5,223 nt of DNA from assembly GCA_018825725.1 (NCBI GenBank), contig JAHKBC010000284.1:1-5223 (forward strand), read 5' to 3'. This DNA comes from Candidatus Omnitrophota bacterium. Its GTDB lineage: Bacteria; Omnitrophota; Gorgyraeia; Gygaellales; Profunditerraquicolaceae. A model generated the notes under the pieces. That model saw nothing but the letters and a program-made list of their open reading frames with translations, made no database searches and was not told the DNA's origin. The number at the start of each line of letters is the position of its first letter. Within the stretch, counting starts at the first letter, position 1. Shown here in pieces: positions 1 through 5,223 of this stretch. Both the position numbers and the translations under genes were made by a program.

Positions 1-455
1 AATATCTTATATCCTAAGCTCTGCATAGCTGAGCCTACAGTATAAATTATATGCGATGTACCAGAAACCCAGATAGTCCCATTGAGTGTTAAGACTCTTT
101 GACACTCTCTCAGCCATCGTAAAGTAAAATGAAAATTATCTTCCAGTCCTTTAGATACATCCCATTTTCCTTTGTTAACAGAAACCATTTTGCCGGCGTG
201 ACAAGTAATCCCGCCATTAGAAAGGAAATATGGCGGGTCAGCAAAAATCATATCAATGGAATTCTCCGGAATTCTGGGAAGAATATCAAAACAGTTAGCC
301 TTAAACAAAGCAATATTGCGCTTAGAGTCCTCGAAATATGGCTTTTGCTGGATATCCTTAAATAAATTAAAGATATCCTTTTTGCGAGTAACTTTTTCTT
401 GGGTAATTATAGGCATATTAACGGCGGGCTGAATATTATTTAACTGATTTTCCAT
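1..455 (-). CDS. Beta-class adenine-N6 DNA methyltransferase, DpnA (M.DpnIIB)-like; 3' end outside window
   Basis: This frame has no stop from the ATG at 455 to the window edge, giving 151 codons of the N-terminal half. It would transfer a methyl group from S-adenosylmethionine to adenine in a short DNA site. Residues 50-80 contain the catalytic motif IV, with DPPY at 73-76 in the context FADPPYFLSNGG. VSVNKGKWD follows at 91-99, and WVSGTSHIIYTVG at 129-141 matches the region just after the catalytic motif. From memory this order and wording match DpnA/M.DpnIIB, which methylates GATC, and more distantly M.HinfI (GANTC). GATC specificity is therefore an inference. In beta-class enzymes the AdoMet-binding FxGxG motif is near the C terminus, here outside the window. 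The start is supported by AGAAGGTGG at 462-470. About 45 residues precede the conserved core, so a later start is possible but has no better ribosome site. A restriction partner could lie downstream; none is visible here. Confidence 0.9.
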   Translation of the reverse strand, partial: MENQLNNIQPAVNMPIITQEKVTRKKDIFNLFKDIQQKPYFEDSKRNIALFKANCFDILPRIPENSIDMIFADPPYFLSNGGITCHAGKMVSVNKGKWDVSKGLEDNFHFTLRWLRECQRVLTLNGTIWVSGTSHIIYTVGSAMQSLGYKI

Positions 456-508
456 ATTATACCACCTTCTACTATAATAGACGCAGAAAGTGGCAAAATC
501 TAACGATA

Positions 509-537
509 ATTTTACCTCCTAAAAACAGGCTGGTCAA
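509..537 (-). promoter_or_regulatory. Sigma-70-type promoter for the methyltransferase
   Basis: On the minus strand a -35 box TTGACC (537-532) and a -10 box TAAAAT (514-509) are separated by exactly 17 bases. Transcription would begin near 502, leaving a leader of about 45 bases before the methyltransferase ATG at 455, with its Shine-Dalgarno sequence at 462-470. Both boxes are one mismatch from the consensus. The methyltransferase can thus be expressed independently of uup. I see no clear operator overlapping the boxes. A second TATTAT at 479-474 lacks a convincing -35. Confidence 0.7.
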
Positions 538-547
538 GGGTAATTAC

Positions 548-610
548 TAGCGGGTGACTTAACTAAGTATGGGCGCCCCTGCAAAGAAGCAGCCAAGACA
601 GGACCCGCTA
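548..610. repeat. 63-base element closed by an 8-bp perfect inverted repeat
   Basis: TAGCGGGT (548-555) is exactly complementary to ACCCGCTA (603-610). Between these arms lie smaller self-complementary pieces: ACTT/AAGT at 557-568 with a 4-base loop, the palindrome GGGCGCCC at 571-578, and CTGC/GCAG at 579-592 with a 6-base loop. Folded together this gives a multi-branched, cloverleaf-like shape on either strand. It lies upstream of the methyltransferase promoter, so it is outside that transcript, but it would be in any read-through from uup. It lacks the T-loop sequence and anticodon arm of a tRNA. It could be a small structured RNA, a protein-binding DNA element or a remnant of a palindromic mobile repeat; the sequence does not decide. 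Confidence 0.45.
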
Positions 611-623
611 AATACTATGTCTG

Positions 624-679
624 TGGGTCAGGCCCCGAAAAGCGGGGTCAGTCCCGCAGGGCAAGAGCGGGATCAGCCC
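624..679. repeat. Three degenerate GGG-TCAG-CCC palindromic repeats after the uup stop
   Basis: Three related short units follow one another on the + strand: TGGGTCAGGCCC (624-635), GGGGTCAGTCCC (644-655) and GGGATCAGCCC (669-679). The second and third are both preceded by AGC, giving AGCGGG at 641-646 and 666-671. The spacers can fold as well: CCCCG (633-637) pairs with CGGGG (643-647), and TCCCGC (652-657) pairs with GCGGGA (667-672). The last unit ends one base from the uup stop codon at 683-681. No T-run follows the hairpins in the direction of uup transcription, so this is not a standard intrinsic terminator, although the hairpins may protect the 3' end of the mRNA. The look is that of REP-type extragenic palindromes; that family assignment is inference. 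Confidence 0.55.
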
Positions 680-680
680 T

Positions 681-2579
681 TTATTGCAGTGCGGAGAGGT
701 TTTCCAGGTATTCCCAGCGCTGGTTAGCTTTATCTATTTCACAGGAGAGCTCTTCTAACCTGGCCTTGGCTTTAGCAATCTCCTCAGGGCTCTTCTGGTA
801 AAAATTAAAATCCGCAAATAGCGCGTAGAGCACATCTCGCTCCACTTCCATTTTTTCTATTTTTAAAGGAAGCTCGTCTAATTCCTTTTGCTCTTTAAAG
901 GTAAGCTTGCGCGGTACAATCGGCTTGACTTTTTTGGCCGGCTCTTTTTTAATCTTAGGCTTGGGCGGTTCGGAAACGGCAATAGGATGATACTGACTTA
1001 ACCAATCATCATATCCTCCGGGGTATTCGTTAACCACTCCATTACCTTCCAGGGCAATGGTCGAGGTAACCACATTATTCAGGAATTGCCGGTCATGGCT
1101 GACTAAAAGCAAAGTCCCGCTATACTCCAGGAGTAATTCCTCCAGAAGCTCCAGGGTCTCGATATCCAGGTCATTGGTCGGTTCATCCATTACCAAAACA
1201 TTAGAAGGTTTGGAAAAAAGCCGGGCGAGAAATAAGCGGTTACGCTCGCCTCCGGAGAGGACCTTGACCTTGGTACGGCTGCGATCCGGAGGAAAAAGAA
1301 AATCCTGCAGATATCCCAGGATATGTTTGGGCTTGCCGTTAATGATTATGGTTTCGCTTGAGCCATTGACATTTTCAGCAACGGTTTTTTCTTCATCCAA
1401 CTGCTCGCGCAGCTGGTCATAATAAGCGATCTCTAAATTAGTACCCAGGGTAATTTTTCCTCTCTGCGGCGCAAGCTCGCCCAGGAGAATGCGTAAAAGT
1501 GTAGTCTTCCCCGAGCCATTGGGGCCAATCACTCCGATCTTATCGTGGCGCATGATATTGGTAGAAAAATCACGGATCAGGCACAAATCATTATAACTAA
1601 AATGCAGTTGGAATGCTTTAATCACCTTATGCCCGGAGAGAACTGCCTTTTGCGCACGCATTCGCACCAGACCCTCTACCTTACGCTGGGCTTTCTTCTC
1701 CTGCCGCAAACGCTCCAGGGCCTTGACCCTGCCTTCATTGCGGCAGCGCCTGGCCTTAACCCCCTGGCGGATCCAAACTTCTTCCTCGGCTAACTTTTTA
1801 TCAAAGTGGCTCCACTCTGATTCTTCCATATCCAGTGCCGCCTCTTTGCGCTCTAAGAAAGTTTTATAATCGCATGCCCAGCTAAAGATTTTGCCCCGAT
1901 CAAGCTCAACTATCCGGGTCGCCAGATGCGTCATAAACATCCGGTCATGGGTAACAAAAAATATTGTGCCCGGATAAGCGGATAAAAATTCCTCCAGCCA
2001 ATTAATAGTATCAATATCCAAATGATTGGTCGGTTCATCCAATAATAATACCTCTGGCTTTAACACCAGCGCCCTGGCTAAAAACACCCGGCGCTTCTGG
2101 CCTCCGGAGAGACTCTGAAAATCGCTATCCCCGTCAAGTTTCATCTGAGAAATAACATATTCAACCTGGTTGTTCACATCCCAACTTGCAGTGCGGTCCA
2201 GTTCTGCCTGCACACTGTCGAGCTGACGGAGTAATTCCTTAGTCTGCTCAGTATGCAGACGATGAGTAAGCTGATGGTATTGGCTCAAAAGATTAGCCCG
2301 CTCTCCCAGGCCGGAGAGAACAATATCATAAACATTTCCCTTCACATGAGCCGGCACTTCCTGGGGCAGATGCGCGGCCTGAATGCCTTTTTGCAAGATC
2401 ACTTGACCGTCATCAGGCAAAAGTTCATTGACCATCAACTTCATAAGTGTAGTCTTTCCCGCGCCGTTACGGCCAAGCAAAGCCACCCTCTCGCCCGATT
2501 CCAATTGCAGGTTTAAGCGATCAAAGATAAGCGGACCGCCGAACTTTAAACTGATCTCCTGTAAACTGATTAACGCCAT
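681..2579 (-). CDS. uup: ABC-F family ATPase, Uup type
   Basis: A complete 632-residue soluble ATPase with two ABC modules and no membrane segments, very close in length and layout to E. coli Uup (about 635). The first module has Walker A GRNGAGKTT at 36-44, signature LSGGQ at 157-161, Walker B ending in DEPTNHLD at 181-188, and switch His211. The inter-domain linker that characterises ABC-F proteins lies at about 241-310 and contains EEVWIRQGVKARR, a wording typical of Uup. The second module has GPNGSGKTT at 352-360, LSGGE at 441-445, DEPTNDLD at 466-473 and His496. Both catalytic glutamates (182, 466) are present, so both sites look active. A lysine- and proline-rich hinge (about 539-557) leads to a C-terminal coiled coil (about 560-630) ending RWEYLENL, as in Uup. 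Known members act at the ribosome, and Uup has been tied to DNA integrity and transposon excision. The start has AGAGG four bases upstream (2588-2584). Confidence 0.95.
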   Translation of the reverse strand: MALISLQEISLKFGGPLIFDRLNLQLESGERVALLGRNGAGKTTLMKLMVNELLPDDGQVILQKGIQAAHLPQEVPAHVKGNVYDIVLSGLGERANLLSQYHQLTHRLHTEQTKELLRQLDSVQAELDRTASWDVNNQVEYVISQMKLDGDSDFQSLSGGQKRRVFLARALVLKPEVLLLDEPTNHLDIDTINWLEEFLSAYPGTIFFVTHDRMFMTHLATRIVELDRGKIFSWACDYKTFLERKEAALDMEESEWSHFDKKLAEEEVWIRQGVKARRCRNEGRVKALERLRQEKKAQRKVEGLVRMRAQKAVLSGHKVIKAFQLHFSYNDLCLIRDFSTNIMRHDKIGVIGPNGSGKTTLLRILLGELAPQRGKITLGTNLEIAYYDQLREQLDEEKTVAENVNGSSETIIINGKPKHILGYLQDFLFPPDRSRTKVKVLSGGERNRLFLARLFSKPSNVLVMDEPTNDLDIETLELLEELLLEYSGTLLLVSHDRQFLNNVVTSTIALEGNGVVNEYPGGYDDWLSQYHPIAVSEPPKPKIKKEPAKKVKPIVPRKLTFKEQKELDELPLKIEKMEVERDVLYALFADFNFYQKSPEEIAKAKARLEELSCEIDKANQRWEYLENLSALQ

Positions 2580-2654
2580 AGAACCTCTTTAAGAAAATAA
2601 CTACTCATAACTATTTAGATTATTCTTAGTCACCGGAGGTTTTTACCAACAGGC

Positions 2655-2693
2655 AAAAAAGGAAATATTGTTGCGCTGGCAATAAGAATATTT
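2655..2693 (-). terminator. Possible weak intrinsic terminator after the PII-like gene
   Basis: Beyond the PII-like stop, the minus strand carries AAATATT (2693-2687) that can pair with AATATTT (2669-2663). Inside it TTGC (2682-2679) pairs with GCAA (2674-2671) around a 4-base loop. Two bases later comes a run of six T (2660-2655). The stem is A/T-rich and interrupted, so termination would be partial at best. The remaining 75 bases before uup (2580-2654) hold its Shine-Dalgarno sequence but no convincing -35/-10 pair; a TTGGTA around 2643-2648 has only poor partners. It is therefore open whether uup has its own promoter or is fed by read-through. Confidence 0.35.
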
Positions 2694-2704
2694 TTCATAA
2701 GTTT

Positions 2705-3010
2705 TTAATTCATCTCTTCAACAGGCAGGACAAAAGCCTTTACCCCTTCATGGCTGAATTTTTTTCTCAATTCTTTAATACAGGAAAGCATTTGCTTGGC
2801 TTGTTTTTCGTCGCAGGCGACATAGAGAATATTATTCCTCCCTGGCCAAACATCATTGCCGTGGTGGGTGCCGGAACTATTACCACGCCCAATAACTTGG
2901 GTAATCTTAGTGTAATTCTTCATCGCGCAATTCTCTAAAACCTCCATTACCTCTTCGTCAATAGCCTCGTTATAAACTAACATTACCATTTTAATCGTCA
3001 TGTTAGGCAT
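2705..3010 (-). CDS. Small PII-like (GlnB-fold) protein linked to an efflux pump
   Basis: A 101-residue soluble protein with the alternating strand/helix pattern of the PII fold: strand at 5-13 (TIKMVMLVY), helix at about 16-29, strand at 33-40, a glycine-rich loop at 41-58, strand at 60-66, helix at 68-84 and final strand at 90-97 (VKAFVLPVE). The loop GRGNSSGTHHGNDVWPG occupies the place of the T-loop of classical GlnB, but lacks the uridylylated-tyrosine context. The TGxxGDGKI nucleotide-binding segment of GlnB/GlnK is also absent, so I do not call it a nitrogen regulator. Small PII-like proteins next to RND permeases occur elsewhere (DUF3240 beside metal-efflux RND genes is one example), which suggests a role in regulating the neighbouring pump. 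His49, His50 and Asp53 might bind metal; that is speculative. AGAGG five bases upstream (3020-3016) supports this start over the Met at residue 4. Confidence 0.8.
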   Translation of the reverse strand: MPNMTIKMVMLVYNEAIDEEVMEVLENCAMKNYTKITQVIGRGNSSGTHHGNDVWPGRNNILYVACDEKQAKQMLSCIKELRKKFSHEGVKAFVLPVEEMN

Positions 3011-3075
3011 ACCAACCTCTTTAATTTATCCCGTTAATAATAACTACCGAAATTTCTTTTCCTTTAATTCCGACT

Positions 3076-3115
3076 CGAAAAACTAGGGGACGTTTCTAAC
3101 GTTCCCAGTTTTTCG
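3076..3115. repeat. 40-base palindromic hairpin spanning the permease stop codon, possible bidirectional terminator
   Basis: CGAAAAACT (3076-3084) is exactly complementary to AGTTTTTCG (3107-3115). Inside them GGG (3086-3088) pairs with CCC (3104-3106) and ACGTT (3090-3094) pairs with AACGT (3098-3102), leaving a 3-base loop. The only defects are a bulged A at 3085 and one non-Watson-Crick position (3089/3103). On the minus strand the GC core is followed within three bases by five T, and the + strand looks the same, so it could terminate transcription in both directions. It is also coding: the last ten codons of the permease and its TAG stop lie within it. The GGGACGTT/AACGTCCC core resembles REP-type mobile palindromes; that link is inference. 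Confidence 0.7.
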
Positions 3116-5223
3116 GTGAAATATGGCATAGAGTGTAGGAACAAAAAGCAAGGTAATCATCGTAGACACCACTAATCCTCCGGTCATAGTAATACCTAAA
3201 GGACGCCAGGTCTCTGAACCTTCGCCTGTGGATATGGCTAAAGGAAAGAGCCCGGCCAAAGTAGTAATGGTAGTCATTAGTACAGGCCTTAACCTGTCTC
3301 TTCCCGCAGTTGTCACTGCCTCATACATTGCATACCCCCTGGCGCGTAAAAGTATGATATAACTTATTAAAACAATAGCATTATTAACTACGATTCCGGT
3401 AAGCATTATTATCCCTAAGTAACTGACGATGCTTAAGGTAGTGCCGGTAAAATAAAAACCCAGGATTACCCCGATAAAAGTAAAAGGTATGGAAAACATG
3501 ATAATAAAGGGGTCTAATAATGATTCGAATTGCGCAGCCATAATCATATACACCAGGCAAATCCCTAAAAGTAAGAGTAGTCCTAAATCCCGAAAGGCCT
3601 TTTTCTGCTCTTCAGCCTCGCCTCCGAAATTAAGCATAACATCCGCAGGTAAGGTAATTTTTTCTATTTCTTTTTTCATATCCTCGATGACCTTACCGGC
3701 TGAACGCTTGTAGGTATTGCACTCTACCCTGACTACCCTCTCCCGGTTTTGCCTTTGTATTTCAACCGGACCAGCCCCTTCATATATTTTAGCCACATTA
3801 GATAGACGAACCTGTTTTTGATATACAGGAGAGAAAATAGGCAAGCTCTCGATATCTTCGACTTTATTGCGCGATTCATCATTTAGCCGGACATAAATAT
3901 CATAGCTCTGCCCCTTTTCCCGGTACTTGGTAGCTGTTGAACCTTGAATATAGGTTCTCAAGCTATTGGCAATAATATTCATATTTAAACCCATACTTGC
4001 TGCTTTTTCTCGGTCAATTTCAATCTTTAATTCCGGCCTGCGGAAATCCCGAGTAATCGCCACATCCACTGCTCCGGGGATATTCTCCATCATATTCTTA
4101 ATCTTGTTTGCCAGGGCAAAGGTATCTTCTAAATCATGCCCGATAATCTCCAATTGAATAGCCTTACCTCCCATTCCGGTAATCATTCTCCCGATAGGAT
4201 TACCGGTAGAGATATCAATTTTGAGTACACCGGGTATAATCTTTATCCTATCTCTTAGGTCCTGGGCCACATCATTGGCTGAACGTTTCCTCTGGGTTTT
4301 TGAAACTAACTTTGCTCCGGCGGTAATAATATGTGAACCGGACTGGCCAAAACCCCTACCCCGGGCCGATACAGACCCGCAGCGGGCATAATAAAATTTA
4401 GCTTCCGGAACATTATTCTTAAGAATTTCTTCTATTCTGCGCGCCACTTTATCAGTCTCCTCCAGCCTTGTTCCAAGGGGAAGATTGATAGTCAGGCGCA
4501 TATCTCCGGTATCCTCCTCAGGCGCAAATTCATTGCCCACATAACGGCTAAGAAATAGAGTAGAGATAAAAACAAGGCTAAAGCCGATAATGATAATTTT
4601 TTTGTGCCTTAATGACCAGCCAAGCACGCGGGCATAAAAATTCTCCCAGGATTTAAACATCTTTTCCGATAAATCATAGAATAGAGCAAAAGCCTTAGAC
4701 CTCTTCTTAGGGTCATAAGCAGCCTTGAGCCATTTAGAACAAAGCATAGGAGTAAAAGTACTGGCAGTAAAAAGAGAACCCAAAAGCGTTACCGTAATAA
4801 TTATCGCCAATTCTCCGAAGAAGATCCCGATTACTCCGGGCAAGAAAAGCATAGGCAAAAAAACCACCACTGTGGTCAAAGTTGAAGCAGCAATGGATAA
4901 AAACATCTCTCTGGCCCCAAAGATAGCCGCCTCGTGTGAACGGTTGCCGCGTTCTAATTTACGATAGATACTATCCACTACCACTATTGCATTATCCACG
5001 ACCATACCGCAGGCAATAGCCAAAGATGAAAGGCTGATGGTATTAATGGTCTTGCCGCTTAAAAAAAGATAGATAAAAGATATTAAAAGAGAAAAAGGGA
5101 TTGTTAAGGCGATAATGAGGCTGGGTAAAAACTGCCTTAAGAAAAACCAAACCACTAAAACTACTAAAACAATACCCAGATACACTGCTGAATTTAAGGT
5201 ATTAAGGGAATTAATAATATCCT
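3083..5223 (-). CDS. RND-family efflux permease (AcrB/HAE1-like), 5' part outside window
   Basis: Inner-membrane pump subunit that would export drugs or other amphiphiles in exchange for protons, with a periplasmic adaptor and an outer-membrane channel. The frame stays open to the window edge. The GTG at 5185 is not the true start: twelve further codons precede it and the sequence there is already the second membrane helix. About 330 N-terminal residues (helix 1 and half of the first periplasmic region) are missing by comparison with AcrB. Counting from the codon at 5185, helices occupy roughly 1-160, with VVDNAIVVVDS at 62-72. The second periplasmic region follows (about 215-530), opening with GNEFAPEEDTG. 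The last helices run from about 533 to 689, with GIVVNNAIVLI at 597-607. Relative to AcrB the second relay aspartate (Asp408) is Asn65 and Lys940 is Asn, while Asp407 is kept (Asp64). I believe this pattern is common in non-proteobacterial homologues. The substrate cannot be told. The last ten residues come from a palindromic repeat. Confidence 0.93.
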   Translation of the reverse strand, partial: DIINSLNTLNSAVYLGIVLVVLVVWFFLRQFLPSLIIALTIPFSLLISFIYLFLSGKTINTISLSSLAIACGMVVDNAIVVVDSIYRKLERGNRSHEAAIFGAREMFLSIAASTLTTVVVFLPMLFLPGVIGIFFGELAIIITVTLLGSLFTASTFTPMLCSKWLKAAYDPKKRSKAFALFYDLSEKMFKSWENFYARVLGWSLRHKKIIIIGFSLVFISTLFLSRYVGNEFAPEEDTGDMRLTINLPLGTRLEETDKVARRIEEILKNNVPEAKFYYARCGSVSARGRGFGQSGSHIITAGAKLVSKTQRKRSANDVAQDLRDRIKIIPGVLKIDISTGNPIGRMITGMGGKAIQLEIIGHDLEDTFALANKIKNMMENIPGAVDVAITRDFRRPELKIEIDREKAASMGLNMNIIANSLRTYIQGSTATKYREKGQSYDIYVRLNDESRNKVEDIESLPIFSPVYQKQVRLSNVAKIYEGAGPVEIQRQNRERVVRVECNTYKRSAGKVIEDMKKEIEKITLPADVMLNFGGEAEEQKKAFRDLGLLLLLGICLVYMIMAAQFESLLDPFIIMFSIPFTFIGVILGFYFTGTTLSIVSYLGIIMLTGIVVNNAIVLISYIILLRARGYAMYEAVTTAGRDRLRPVLMTTITTLAGLFPLAISTGEGSETWRPLGITMTGGLVVSTMITLLFVPTLYAIFHRKTGNVRNVP

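Noticed and set aside
129..365. A 78-codon + strand reading frame
   Set aside because: It lies opposite the conserved methyltransferase core, including DPPY, has no family resemblance and no good ribosome site.
548..610. A tRNA gene, suggested by the cloverleaf-like folding
   Set aside because: There is no TTCGA-type T-loop, no proper anticodon arm and no discriminator/CCA layout, and 63 bases is short for a bacterial tRNA.
624..679. A CRISPR array
   Set aside because: Units of about 12 bases with 8- and 13-base spacers, diverged from each other, are far too short and irregular.
1057..1793. Two + strand reading frames (1057-1422 and 1545-1793)
   Set aside because: Both are antisense to conserved parts of uup (second ATPase module and linker), and their residue composition looks like a shadow translation.
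2705..3010. Calling the small protein GlnB or GlnK
   Set aside because: The TGxxGDGKI segment and the T-loop tyrosine context are missing and its neighbour is an efflux pump, not amtB or glnA.
3489..4967. Three + strand reading frames inside the permease gene
   Set aside because: They are antisense to well-conserved RND sequence and rich in Ser, Ile and Lys without any recognisable domain.
3083..5185. Taking the GTG at 5185 as the true start of the permease
   Set aside because: The frame is open for twelve more codons to the window edge, and residue one would fall in the second membrane helix. The gene is cut by the window.

Overview
The window reads as ordinary bacterial chromosome. All four recognisable genes lie on the minus strand, so transcription runs from high to low coordinates. 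In that order they are: the C-terminal two thirds of an RND-family efflux permease (5223 to 3083, start outside the window); a small PII-like protein (3010-2705); a complete Uup-type ABC-F ATPase (2579-681); and the N-terminal half of a beta-class adenine DNA methyltransferase (455 to 1, end outside the window). The + strand reading frames inside these genes look like shadows.

The cell envelope is probably Gram-negative, because an RND permease of this kind normally works with a periplasmic adaptor and an outer-membrane channel. Moderate-to-low GC, strong Shine-Dalgarno sequences (the same 11 bases, TTAAAGAGGTT, precede both the PII-like gene and uup) and GC-rich palindromic intergenic repeats are compatible with an uncultivated lineage such as Omnitrophota. 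That placement is a guess from overall style, not a result.

Layout: the permease and the PII-like gene are 72 bases apart and probably form one regulatory unit. A perfect 9-bp-armed palindrome covers the permease stop codon and encodes its last ten residues. A weak terminator follows the PII-like gene. uup comes next. The 225-base gap between uup and the methyltransferase is the densest non-coding stretch. It holds three GGG-TCAG-CCC repeats touching the uup stop, a 63-base element closed by an 8-bp inverted repeat, and a good sigma-70-type promoter for the methyltransferase (TTGACC, 17 bases, TAAAAT).

I see no complete new defence or mobile system. The items most worth following are the palindromic repeats at the two gene ends, the pairing of a PII-like protein with an efflux pump, and the methyltransferase, whose possible restriction partner would lie beyond base 1.
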